Of a stretch of DNA of 64,000 bases, positions 9,047 through 17,357 are shown in pieces. The notes beneath the pieces are model-generated. The model made no database searches, was not told the origin of the DNA, and was given only the letters and a program-made list of their open reading frames with translations. Each line of letters opens with the position of its first letter. Position 1 is the stretch's first letter. Made by a program: the position numbers and the translations under genes. Origin of the DNA: Psychrobacter immobilis (GTDB lineage: Bacteria; Pseudomonadota; Gammaproteobacteria; Pseudomonadales; Moraxellaceae); assembly GCF_904846065.1 (NCBI RefSeq), contig NZ_CAJGZV010000001.1:1426001-1490000 (forward strand), in the 5' to 3' direction.

Positions 9047-9510
9047 TTCCATTTTAAATCTTTCTCTAATTCTGAAAGAGTAACAACTAGGGCAGATAGT
9101 TCTCTCAACAACAACCAAGATTCTTTGTCTGTAAATTCTATTTTTTTGCGATAATAGAAAAAATATTTTTTAGTAGTAAACATAAGTACAAAATTTCTAC
9201 ACTTTTTTTTGTGTGAATCCTCAGTGAGCTTTTTTTCCAGACTCTCAACAAGGCTTTTAGCATTTAAAAACTCTGTAAATATATATTCTTTGTTGTTTTC
9301 AAAATCATTCATTTTTTCTGATACGTCTGGATAGATCTTTTTTAAAGATTTATTGATTTCTGGAATCCTAGCCTTTCCGATAAATAGTTTATATATCTTC
9401 CTAGCTTCAAGAAATAAGAATATAGAAATAGCTAAGCTAATAAAAGACATAATTACGGAGATATCTGAAGCTAGAGCTACATAGTTGCTCGGAATGATCC
9501 GAATGTCCAA
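9043..9510 (-). CDS. Unknown single-span membrane protein
   Basis: 155 residues. It starts at TTG 9510, with GGAG seven bases upstream; the nearest ATG is in another frame. One strong hydrophobic helix (about residues 15-36, VIMSFISLAISIFLFLEA) is followed by a Lys-rich cytoplasmic helical region of about 115 residues, probably partly coiled coil (EKMNDFENNKEYIFTEF, LVESLEKKL). AT-rich. It overlaps the next gene by ATGA. No family recognised; it is the first gene of a two-gene unit in the islet between nrdA and nrdB. Confidence 0.65.
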   Translation of the reverse strand: MDIRIIPSNYVALASDISVIMSFISLAISIFLFLEARKIYKLFIGKARIPEINKSLKKIYPDVSEKMNDFENNKEYIFTEFLNAKSLVESLEKKLTEDSHKKKCRNFVLMFTTKKYFFYYRKKIEFTDKESWLLLRELSALVVTLSELEKDLKWK

Positions 9511-9572
9511 AATAATACTCCATACTATTAAAACTGGCTAAAAAGCTAAGATCGGTATAGTAAATATCCTGT

Positions 9573-9607
9573 CACCTATAGTTTTTAAAAGTAACAGGAT
9601 AGTATTT
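9573..9607 (-). terminator. Possible weak terminator after nrdA
   Basis: A TATCCTGT/ACAGGATA stem with a long loop and a short T-run on the minus strand lies 15 bases past the nrdA stop. If functional, it separates nrdA transcription from the islet. Confidence 0.4.
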
Positions 9608-9621
9608 CCAATATTTCTAGC

Positions 9622-11898
9622 CTAAATCTTACATGCACCGCCAGCACAATCATCTTCCATATCCGCTTGGGCATCGTTCGCACCATCACGGGTGTTGTGA
9701 TAATACAACGTCTTCACGCCAAGCTTATACGCGTTTAGTAAATCCTTAAGCAATATCTTCATTGGTACACGACCGCCTTCATAACGAACGGGATCGTAGT
9801 TGGTATTGGCAGAGATACTTTGATCGACGAATTTCTGCATGACAGCGACCAGCCGTAGGTAACCGTCATTGTTTGGCATTTGCCATAGTAGCTCATACTG
9901 ATTTTTTAGCTTATCAATCTCAGGCACGACTTGCTTTAGGATGCCGTCCTTTGACGCTTTGATAGACACCAAACCACGTGGTGGCTCGATACCGTTGGTC
10001 GCGTTGGCGATCTGACTAGAGGTCTCAGACGGCATCAAGGCGGTTAGGGTAGAGTTGCGCAGACCGTGAGTGGTGATTTCAGTACGTAGGGTTTCCCAAT
10101 CGAGATGTAGCGGCTCTTGGCAGATTTTATCCAAATCTTTTTTGTACGTATCAATCGGCAAGATACCTTGCGAGTACGTCGTCTCATTGAACGCAGGGCA
10201 AGCGCCTTGCTCTTTTGCCAATTTGTTTGACGCTTTCAAGAGATAAAATTGCAACGCTTCAAATGTTTGATGGGTGAGACCCAATGCTGAGTCGTCTGAA
10301 TAGCGCACGCCATTCTTAGCAAGGTAATACGCATAGTTAATAACGCCCACACCGAGTGTACGACGACGCATGCTGCCATTTTGAGCCGCTTTAACTGGAT
10401 AGTCTTGATAATCAAGCAGGGCATCAAGCGCACGGACGATTAGCTCAGCTGGTTCTTCGATGTCGCTGACGTTGTCGACTTTACCCAAGTTGACCGCTGA
10501 TAGCGTACAAAGCGCGATTTCGCCTTCTTCGTCATTGATATTATCAAGTGGCTTGGTCGGTAGGGCAATTTCCATACATAGGTTTGACTGACGAATCGGC
10601 GCAACCGTTGGGTCAAATGGGCTATGCGTATTGCAATGATCGACGTTTTGGATGTAGATACGACCCGTGCTCGCACGTTCTTGCATCATTAGGCTGAACA
10701 AATCAGCGGCTGGGATTTGACGGCTACGAATGCTTGGGTCATTTTCGTACTTGGTGTATAGCTCTTCGAATTTGTCTTGATCTTCAAAGAACGCATCATA
10801 CAAGCCCGGCGTGTCACCTGGTGAGAATAGCGAGATGTCTTGACCTTTGATGAGGCGCGTGTACATCGTTTTATTTAGCTGTACGCCGTAATCCATATGA
10901 CGCACACGGTTGTCTTCCACGCCGCGGTTGTTTTTAAGTACCAATAATGACTCAACTTCTAAATGCCACAATGGGTAAAACAACGTCGCTGCACCGCCAC
11001 GGACGCCGCCTTGTGAGCAGCATTTAACAGCTGTCTGAAACAGTTTATAGAATGGGATACAACCGGTATGCTGTGCTTCGCCGCCACGAATAGGGCTACC
11101 AAGGGCGCGGATGCGACCCGCGTTGATGCCGATACCAGCACGCTGTGACACATAGCGTACGATGGCGCTGGTGGTCGCGTTGATAGAATCTAGGCTATCA
11201 CCACATTCGATCAATACGCATGAGCTAAACTGACGCGATGGGGTACGCACTCCTGCCATAATAGGTGTTGGTAGCGAGATTTTGAATTGCGACGTCGCAT
11301 CGTAAAAACGCTTTACGTAGTCCAAACGATCTGATTTGTCATAACGGCTAAACAAACACATACCAACCAGCATGTACAAGAACTGCGGGCTTTCAAAGAC
11401 GGTCTTGTTGACACGGTCTTGGACGAGGTATTTACCTGCCATTTGCTCAACAGCGGCATAAGCAAGGTTCATATCGCGCCAGTGATCAAGATATGCTTCT
11501 AATTCATCAAACTCAGCACGGCTATAATCAGCTAGGATATGCTGATCGTATTTACCAGCGTCGGTCAGTTTTTTGACATGATCATAAAGGTGCGGCGGGG
11601 TGAATTTATTGTAAGCAATTTTACGCAGATGGAAAATCGCCAAACGCGCAGCCAAATACTGATAATCAGGCGTATCTTCAGAGATAAGATCTGCTGCTGA
11701 CTTGATGATGGTCTCGTGAATATCGCGAGTCTTGATACCTTCATAAAACTGAATGTGCGACTTTAGCTCAACTTGCGACACAGACACATTATCCAAATTG
11801 TGAGCTGCCCACTCGATTACCTTATGAATTTTATCCAAATCAATAAGCTCTAATCGTCCGTCACGTTTGGTCACTTTGATTTTGTCGATGTGTGTCAT
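9622..11898 (-). CDS. nrdA: Class Ia ribonucleoside-diphosphate reductase, alpha subunit
   Basis: 758 residues, as in E. coli NrdA. An ATP-cone allosteric domain (about residues 5-95, VTKRDGRLELIDLDKIHK) precedes the ten-stranded catalytic barrel, with RQFSSCVLIECGDSLDSI, the active-site NLCMEIALPT loop and MPSETSSQIANATNGIEPPR. The C-terminus ends in CAGGACKI, the redox-active cysteine pair that re-reduces the active site. It makes dNDPs from NDPs with NrdB. The 537-base upstream region has two candidate NrdR boxes. Confidence 0.98.
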   Translation of the reverse strand: MTHIDKIKVTKRDGRLELIDLDKIHKVIEWAAHNLDNVSVSQVELKSHIQFYEGIKTRDIHETIIKSAADLISEDTPDYQYLAARLAIFHLRKIAYNKFTPPHLYDHVKKLTDAGKYDQHILADYSRAEFDELEAYLDHWRDMNLAYAAVEQMAGKYLVQDRVNKTVFESPQFLYMLVGMCLFSRYDKSDRLDYVKRFYDATSQFKISLPTPIMAGVRTPSRQFSSCVLIECGDSLDSINATTSAIVRYVSQRAGIGINAGRIRALGSPIRGGEAQHTGCIPFYKLFQTAVKCCSQGGVRGGAATLFYPLWHLEVESLLVLKNNRGVEDNRVRHMDYGVQLNKTMYTRLIKGQDISLFSPGDTPGLYDAFFEDQDKFEELYTKYENDPSIRSRQIPAADLFSLMMQERASTGRIYIQNVDHCNTHSPFDPTVAPIRQSNLCMEIALPTKPLDNINDEEGEIALCTLSAVNLGKVDNVSDIEEPAELIVRALDALLDYQDYPVKAAQNGSMRRRTLGVGVINYAYYLAKNGVRYSDDSALGLTHQTFEALQFYLLKASNKLAKEQGACPAFNETTYSQGILPIDTYKKDLDKICQEPLHLDWETLRTEITTHGLRNSTLTALMPSETSSQIANATNGIEPPRGLVSIKASKDGILKQVVPEIDKLKNQYELLWQMPNNDGYLRLVAVMQKFVDQSISANTNYDPVRYEGGRVPMKILLKDLLNAYKLGVKTLYYHNTRDGANDAQADMEDDCAGGACKI

Positions 11899-12071
11899 GT
11901 TGCCCTCTTAAGTTGATAACTTGGTAATTATTTATAATGTTGCTTATAGTGATGCTGCACAGTCAGTAAACGGCAGGCATTCTTTATAATGCTACGATGC
12001 TTGCGCCGCGATAGGTGTTTTTTTAGGCAAAAATCTACCGCTACTCATAGTGACAATTAAATTCACTGAGT

Positions 12072-12087
12072 ACTACATATAGCGTGT
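12072..12087 (-). promoter_or_regulatory. Candidate NrdR box 1 (distal)
   Basis: ACTACATATAGCGTGT agrees at 11 of 16 positions with my recollection of the NrdR consensus. NrdR is the ATP/dATP-sensing repressor of nrd genes. The core ATATAGCG is repeated exactly 30 bases away. Confidence 0.5.
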
Positions 12088-12101
12088 TTGTTAGTAGGTA
12101 G

Positions 12102-12117
12102 GCACAATATAGCGGGA
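12102..12117 (-). promoter_or_regulatory. Candidate NrdR box 2
   Basis: GCACAATATAGCGGGA agrees at 11 of 16 positions with the remembered NrdR consensus and is phased about three helical turns from box 1, as paired NrdR sites usually are. It sits about 205 bases upstream of nrdA. Confidence 0.5.
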
Positions 12118-12348
12118 AAATTTTGAAAATACTATATTGATTTTAGCATCAAACTATGTTGCTGTGAGGTTGTGCTGTGTCCGAATTTTAGCAAAGGACG
12201 ATGGGGTAAGGGTTAGACGCGATTGACTCAAATAATAAGTTTTTTGTAAAAATCGTAGGATCATTTGCTTTTCATTCGCGAGTAAATGACCCACCAATAA
12301 GGGGATATAGAACAATAATCATGAGGGCGCAGATTGTACAGCAAACCA

Positions 12349-12392
12349 CAAAAAATCGCCACCCGTATGTGATTAATAGCGAGTGACGATTT
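12349..12392 (-). terminator. Terminator after ybeD
   Basis: On the minus strand, a 10-bp stem AAATCGTCAC/GTGGCGATTT with one wobble pair is followed by a run of six T. Confidence 0.65.
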
Positions 12393-12435
12393 CGACGGAA
12401 AAGCAGCTGGCTTTTTTTAAACGACAATTATCTGT

Positions 12436-12828
12436 TTATACGACCAAACGGACTGTTTTGGCAGCGTCGAGTGAGGCATACAGTACATTGACCTGATCGG
12501 CTGCTGTAAGATATAGATTGACCCGTGCTGAATGGAAGCGACCCGTTTTAGACGGTTTCACTTCTATCGAGGCCAAATCGAAATCAGGGAACTGACTGCC
12601 CAAAATAAGCTTCACTTCATTGAGTAAGTTCTCACGCTCGCCTTCATGACCAATGATGCTAAGTGGATAGTTCATTGGAAAGTCCCAGAGCTCAGGATTT
12701 TGAATATCCGTCCTTTTGCCTGTGATCACACCTTGATTGGGCGTTAGGTTGGTCATTTTTACTGATTTTTCATTTGCTGGTGCTTGGTTGTTGTTTTGAT
12801 TGGTGCTGTCTTTTGGATCGTCAGTCAT
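12436..12828 (-). CDS. ybeD: YbeD-family protein (DUF493)
   Basis: 130 residues. The last 90 match the YbeD/DUF493 ferredoxin-like fold: WDFPMNYPLSIIG, IEVKPSKTGRFHSARVNL and QVNVLYASL...VRLVV. The first 35 residues are a polar extension rich in Asn and Gln. The family is thought to be a small regulatory or ACT-like protein, often beside lipoyl-transfer genes in enterobacteria; here it stands alone and no function is assigned. Confidence 0.87.
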   Translation of the reverse strand: MTDDPKDSTNQNNNQAPANEKSVKMTNLTPNQGVITGKRTDIQNPELWDFPMNYPLSIIGHEGERENLLNEVKLILGSQFPDFDLASIEVKPSKTGRFHSARVNLYLTAADQVNVLYASLDAAKTVRLVV

Positions 12829-13012
12829 GATGTGTGCCTCGCTTTATTAAATGTTAGCTATTAGCATAAGAGCTTTATTCACCATTTATAGTGGCACTAA
12901 ACTTATAATTCAAGTGCTAAAATGGCAATGACAGTATGCTATGGATCACTGTGATCTGTCATAAATTTTGCTCAGTCATCCATGATAATCAAATGTTAAT
13001 ACACATATCAGC

Positions 13013-13711
13013 TCATTTTTTATAAGCACAAACAGCGACATAATCCCCACGGTCATAGCCTTCGATGACTTCTTGCACCTTGTCATTGGCATACATAGGA
13101 TGGGTCAGTAAGGTCTGCGCATACTCAAAATCGACGAAACCATTGGCTTGCATCAGCGCGATTTTTTCATCAGAGGTGCGCCAATTTGCTGATTTAACCA
13201 GCTCAATAGGATAGGGATCAGCAGGAGAGATATGCGCAAGTAGCGGATGCTCCCAAGTATTTAATGAGCTGGCCAAATTATATAAGCTGGCAAAACCGCT
13301 TTCTTTTGGCACATCGATAACAATCAATTTGCCGCCGGTTTTTAAGGCATCAAATGCCTTTTTAATACAGATATCCAAATCGTTGATGTAGCTGACACTG
13401 CCGTTAAACATGATGATATCAAACTTATTTGGCTCAATATCGCAAGTCTCGGCAGGACTAATATCCACTTGTAAGCCGCGCTTTTTAGCGATTTCAGCCA
13501 TGTCTTTAGAAGGCTCAATGCCGTGCCTGATATGGATATCATAATCCTGCGCCAATAGTGACTCAAACAGTCCACTACCGCAGCCGATAGACAATATCTC
13601 ACTATCCTTATCTAAGAAATGCGCGACCAGCTTTAGCTCACTGGTCAGTAAGTTTTGGTTGTCAAAAAACCAGCTGTCATACGCGCTTGCATGTTCATCA
13701 AATGCTGCCAT
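13013..13711 (-). CDS. Class I SAM-dependent methyltransferase, unknown substrate
   Basis: 232 residues with a typical Rossmann methyltransferase core: motif I ILSIGCGSGLFESLL (about residues 45-60), an acidic residue in HGIEPSKDMAE, motif IV FDIIMFNGSVSYI and the post-motif LKTGGKLIVID. The N-terminal FDEHASAYDSWF resembles small-molecule methyltransferases of the UbiE/type-11 kind. The neighbours give no substrate clue. Confidence 0.85.
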   Translation of the reverse strand: MAAFDEHASAYDSWFFDNQNLLTSELKLVAHFLDKDSEILSIGCGSGLFESLLAQDYDIHIRHGIEPSKDMAEIAKKRGLQVDISPAETCDIEPNKFDIIMFNGSVSYINDLDICIKKAFDALKTGGKLIVIDVPKESGFASLYNLASSLNTWEHPLLAHISPADPYPIELVKSANWRTSDEKIALMQANGFVDFEYAQTLLTHPMYANDKVQEVIEGYDRGDYVAVCAYKK

Positions 13712-13823
13712 GATGTTTCTCCTTGAGTGTGTCCATTATTATGTTTAGGGTTAAGTTAAATTTTATTTATAATAAATATGGTATATAAAAGTATTTGCCA
13801 TAAAGCTAGCACTTTGCATAGGG

Positions 13824-14480
13824 CTAGGACAGATCAAGCGCTTGTTGCCAAAAATTCACTTCCATACGTGAAGCAGTATTAAATAACTGTTGGAATTTGT
13901 CTGCCTGAGCGGGGTTAGCCTGTGCTAGTAGCGTATTAATCTGCGCTTCATTCTGCGCGGTAATCGCTTGAAATTCGTCACTGGCAAAGACATCAATCCA
14001 TGGCTGGTAAGGATTGTCCGCGACAAAACCTTGTTCTTTAATGCGTTTGCCAATTTCGCCATAGCCCATCAAACAAGGAGCAATTGCCGCATAAAGCTCA
14101 GCTAATGAGCCTGACATGGCAGCGTCCAATAGGTAGCGGCTATAGGCAATAGTCACGGCAGATTCAGAAGCGCTTTCTACTTCTTTAAGTGGGATGTCCC
14201 ACTCATGACATAAATCGAGATACATGCCAATTTCCATATCTAGCATGGCATTGATGCCTGCTTGACCGACTCGCATTTGTGCCAGCGTATCACTCCTATA
14301 CACGCTCAACGCCATCACACGGGTATAGTGAATAAGATATAAATAGTCTTGCACAAGATAGTGACGAAAGCTGTCAGGGGCGAGCGTACCTGCTGTTAGC
14401 TGTTTGACAAAATCATGCTGAATGTAGTCATCCCATGTGGGGCAATGGTGGCGTAATGTTTGGTAGTTCATAGTGTTCAC
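13824..14480 (-). CDS. tenA: TenA thiaminase II / aminopyrimidine aminohydrolase
   Basis: 218 residues, the full TenA length. The nucleophile is Cys136 in APCLMGYGEIG and the C-terminal catalytic Glu is about 207 in MEVNFWQQAL; the helical PDSFRHYLVQDYLYLIHY segment is also typical. TenA salvages degraded thiamine by releasing the HMP pyrimidine. The gene stands alone and is governed by a TPP riboswitch and terminator upstream, which supports a salvage role in thiamine supply. Confidence 0.95.
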   Translation of the reverse strand: MNTMNYQTLRHHCPTWDDYIQHDFVKQLTAGTLAPDSFRHYLVQDYLYLIHYTRVMALSVYRSDTLAQMRVGQAGINAMLDMEIGMYLDLCHEWDIPLKEVESASESAVTIAYSRYLLDAAMSGSLAELYAAIAPCLMGYGEIGKRIKEQGFVADNPYQPWIDVFASDEFQAITAQNEAQINTLLAQANPAQADKFQQLFNTASRMEVNFWQQALDLS

Positions 14481-14536
14481 TTACTGTTATAAAATGCGAG
14501 TAAGCAAAGAGTAGGAGGTGATCAGTGAGCAGGCAC

Positions 14537-14577
14537 AAAAAAACCTTACCAGATTATATGAATAAACTGGCAAGGCT
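14537..14577 (-). terminator. tenA: Intrinsic terminator of the TPP riboswitch expression platform
   Basis: On the minus strand, CCTTGCCAG pairs with CTGGTAAGG (one G-U pair) and seven T follow. It lies between the aptamer and tenA, so thiamine pyrophosphate binding probably ends transcription here. Arms are at 14544-14552 and 14567-14575. Confidence 0.85.
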
Positions 14578-14619
14578 TGCTTAGCAATGTATGCTTAAGA
14601 GGTGTGCTATAAAATGTCA

Positions 14620-14726
14620 CGCTTGTTTCCTACGTCAGTGCTAACTGCATCAGGTTCGCGGGTAACTCTCAGCCATGATTTTGAATTGTAGTTAAAGCAT
14701 CAAAAATCAAAGCACCCCGACAAGGT
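14620..14726 (-). ncRNA. TPP riboswitch (THI element) upstream of tenA
   Basis: The minus strand carries the conserved THI-box pieces in order: CGGGGTGC, then GGCTGAGA, ACCCGCGAACCTGATG, CAGTTAGCACTGACG and GTAGGAAACAAGC. The P1 helix forms from CTTGT (near 14720-14724) and ACAAG (near 14622-14626). It senses thiamine pyrophosphate; an intrinsic terminator follows about 45 bases downstream. Confidence 0.97.
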
Positions 14727-15101
14727 TTATTTTTCAGAAATAAATATAAAGTTTATATAAGTTTAAACTGCTCGTACTTAAGCAATCGGCTCTATGGTAG
14801 ACGAATTCAGTTATCATTAGCAAGTGATGCGCAAAAAACCATGAATAAAGGTTGTCTTACAAGCGTAAATAGGCAAGTTTTTACCTTTTATTAAGCTGAT
14901 CAAGTACCACGAGAATGGTGAAAGAAATCACTATTTTCAAATGTATTTTTTATTCATAAACGCTCTACGATTGCCTATATTATTTAGCTACCCGACGGTA
15001 GGATATTAAAAAATATCTTATAAATTAAGGCAACATGTTTATGGGACACTGTCTCATTTAGCATTGATTAATTTATGCTTTATAATCATTCAGCTAAGAG
15101 G
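14727..15101. other. Intergenic region upstream of the TPP riboswitch
   Basis: 375 AT-rich bases between the bestrophin stop and the tenA leader. The promoter of the riboswitch transcript must lie in about 14730-14800, where several TATA-like stretches occur; I could not fix a single promoter. Nothing else recognised. Confidence 0.45.
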
Positions 15102-16028
15102 CTATGGCAAATAGCCATTGATAGGAGTGATCTCAGGCGGAATATCTGCCTCTTCTAGTGCTTCTCGCAGATTAATCTCGATAGTACGCGACAATGCAGT
15201 CAGGGGTAGTTTGTTGGCGGCTAAGCCGAAAGGCTCTTCTAGCTCTTCACTGAGGGCATCCAAACCAAAAAAGGTATAAGCGATCACGGCACAAATCAGT
15301 GGGGTCACCCAACCGAGCGAGGCCACCAAGCCAAAAGGCAACATGATGCAATACAGATAGGTCGTGCGATGGACCAGCAGCATATAAGCAAACGGCAGCG
15401 GTGTATTATGAATGCGCTCGCAGGCCGCCAATACAATGGTCATAGACGTCAGGCGCTCGTCCATGTTCTGTATGACTTGCTCTGACACCAGTCCTTGACG
15501 CCGAATGTCGCCGAGCTGCTTACCCATGAGGCGCATGATGTAATCAGGTAGGTTGCGCGCTTGGCGCATACTATCATGGTGTTTCGATGCGACAAAAGGC
15601 TCGACATCATGCCAAGGTGACGAGCCGCGCAGGCGATGGCGCACAGCATGCGCAAAAGCAATGGTCAGGTAAACCATCGTTCGCCCAGTCTCGTGCCCAT
15701 TCTCGGTATCAGTATCTATAAAAGAAAGCACTTGACGGGTTAAGCTACGCGCATCATATACCAACTGACCCCAAAGCCCTCGAGCTTCCCACCAGCGTTG
15801 ATAACTGGCATTGTTGCGAAATCCAAGAAATAGCGACAACGCGATTCCTAGCAAGGTAAAAGGAGCCATACCATAATAAGGAAAAGAGTCAGGAAGCCAG
15901 TGCTGAATAATTGTTATAAGTGTGCTGAGAAGCGCGATCAGCAAAATTTGCGGATAAATTTTTGGAATGACAGAGCCGTGCAGGGTAAAAAGTATCTTGA
16001 GGGCGTTTGGGGTTTGCCGGACAATCAT
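15102..16028 (-). CDS. Bestrophin-family ion channel (UPF0187)
   Basis: 308 residues of the bacterial bestrophin type. Markers are LGIALSLFLGFRNNASYQRWWEAR in the first part, with RWWE as the family hallmark, and a C-terminal PLICAVIAYTFFGLDALSEELEEPFG. Four hydrophobic helices are visible. Bacterial homologues form pentameric channels, some of them cation-selective; physiological ion and role are not known here. Monocistronic. Confidence 0.9.
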   Translation of the reverse strand: MIVRQTPNALKILFTLHGSVIPKIYPQILLIALLSTLITIIQHWLPDSFPYYGMAPFTLLGIALSLFLGFRNNASYQRWWEARGLWGQLVYDARSLTRQVLSFIDTDTENGHETGRTMVYLTIAFAHAVRHRLRGSSPWHDVEPFVASKHHDSMRQARNLPDYIMRLMGKQLGDIRRQGLVSEQVIQNMDERLTSMTIVLAACERIHNTPLPFAYMLLVHRTTYLYCIMLPFGLVASLGWVTPLICAVIAYTFFGLDALSEELEEPFGLAANKLPLTALSRTIEINLREALEEADIPPEITPINGYLP

Positions 16029-16206
16029 GTCGGTTTCCTATCGATGGCATGTATAAAAAAGCGATGACAGAGGTATCAATCAGCGTATACTCAAATCATC
16101 GCGACCTATCATATCAGTAGTTACCAATATGGCAATAATAAGATGATACTTAAATACTCAAATCACTTTTGTATTGCGCAGCAGCAAGGGGAACGGTAAG
16201 CACGCT

Positions 16207-16980
16207 TTAAAGGGTCTCTTCTTCACGCAGCGTCAGCACTTCATAACCATCGGCAGTCACCGCGATGGTATGCTCCCATTGGGCAGAAAGCTTTTTGTCT
16301 GCAGTCACCACCGTCCAGCCGTCTTTTTTCATTTTTACTTTGGCTTTGCCTTGATTAATCATTGGCTCAATAGTAAAGGTCATGCCTTGTTCTAGAACCA
16401 AGCCTGCACCAGCGCGACCATAATGTAAAACTTCAGGCTGTTCGTGCATTTCGCGACCGATACCATGCCCGCAGTATTCTCTAACGACAGAGTAACCGTG
16501 CTGTTCGGCATGGCTTTGAATGGCATGCCCAACATCGCCGAGCGTTGCGCCCGGCTTGACCACACGGATACCTGCCCACATGGCCTCATAAGTGTTATCG
16601 ACGAGGCGTTTTGTTAAGGGCATCACATCGCCAATCATATACATTTTGCTAGAATCGGCAATAAAGCTGCCTTTTTCTAAAGTAATGTCTACATTGATGA
16701 TGTCGCCTGATTTTAGGACTTGATTGCTTGAGGGTACACCATGACAAACCACTTGATTGACAGAAGTATTGAGCACGTATTGGTAGCCGTATTGACCTTT
16801 GCTGGCAGGTCGCGCCTGCAAAACATCCACAATATAGCGCTCGACTAAATCATTGACAGTCATTGTGGAGATGCCAGCGACCATGTGCGTATCTAGGTAA
16901 GCAAAAACCGATGCCAATAAGCGTCCAGACTCGCGCATGATGGCCAATTCTTCAGGTGTTTTTAGCGCGATTTTAGCCAT
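16207..16980 (-). CDS. map: Type I methionine aminopeptidase
   Basis: 257 residues. Metal ligands are visible in INVDITLEKGSFIADSSKMY (two Asp), CGHGIGREMHEQP (His), FTIEPMI (Glu) and WEHTIAVT (Glu). Removes the initiator methionine from new proteins. It lacks the N-terminal zinc finger of eukaryotic type I enzymes, as is usual in bacteria. Its start overlaps the preceding ParD-like gene by 8 bases, so the two are co-translated. Confidence 0.97.
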   Translation of the reverse strand: MAKIALKTPEELAIMRESGRLLASVFAYLDTHMVAGISTMTVNDLVERYIVDVLQARPASKGQYGYQYVLNTSVNQVVCHGVPSSNQVLKSGDIINVDITLEKGSFIADSSKMYMIGDVMPLTKRLVDNTYEAMWAGIRVVKPGATLGDVGHAIQSHAEQHGYSVVREYCGHGIGREMHEQPEVLHYGRAGAGLVLEQGMTFTIEPMINQGKAKVKMKKDGWTVVTADKKLSAQWEHTIAVTADGYEVLTLREEETL

Positions 16981-17179
16981 CGATAAGATTTCCTATATTA
17001 ACATCTGCTCGTTTTAACTGCTCGCTGATGATATCGGTATAAGATGCGTGAGGATTGGCCTCGGCCAACATACCTATCTTTATCCAATACTCTGCCTGCG
17101 CGTTAATCGAACGTACCATTACCGCACTGGCTTTACGAAGCTCTTCGTGTAGCGCATCATCAATCTTAACAATACCCAT
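16973..17179 (-). CDS. ParD-like family protein overlapping map
   Basis: About 68 residues from ATG 17179, which has AGGTAA just upstream; the frame runs further up but that part has no site. The N-terminal VKIDDALHEELRKASAVMVRSINAQAEYWIKIG resembles a ribbon-helix-helix ParD/CopG DNA-binding fold. It fits a described ParD-like family that is not paired with a ParE toxin; no toxin gene is adjacent here. The 8-base overlap with map suggests it may regulate or depend on the map transcript. Confidence 0.78.
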   Translation of the reverse strand: MGIVKIDDALHEELRKASAVMVRSINAQAEYWIKIGMLAEANPHASYTDIISEQLKRADVNIGNLIDG

Positions 17180-17304
17180 TATTTTACCTAGTATATGAAA
17201 TGTATACGAATCATATATATTGTATAGTGCCATTGCAAGCTCGTTCTTGTATTCCTTGATGAAGACATGTAGTTATAGCACTCGAGCCATCAAATCGATG
17301 ACCC

Positions 17305-17334
17305 AAAAAAGCCGAGATAAACTCGGCTTTTTTA
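17305..17334. terminator. Terminator after rpoD
   Basis: AAGCCGAG/CTCGGCTT stem with a short loop, an A-run before it and a T-run after it. It ends the rpoD transcript on the minus strand. Confidence 0.88.
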
Positions 17335-17357
17335 TTGGTGCTTAGTTTGCTTTATGA

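Larger units (their letters stand above)
11899..12435. other. nrdA upstream region and ybeD downstream region
   Basis: 537 bases without a gene. It holds the candidate NrdR boxes at 12072-12117 and, nearer ybeD, a terminator hairpin at 12349-12392. The rest is AT-rich leader with no recognised site. Confidence 0.6.

Noticed and set aside
12128..12145. Third possible NrdR box (ATACTATATTGATT)
   Set aside because: Poor right half and not in phase with the two boxes at 12072 and 12102.
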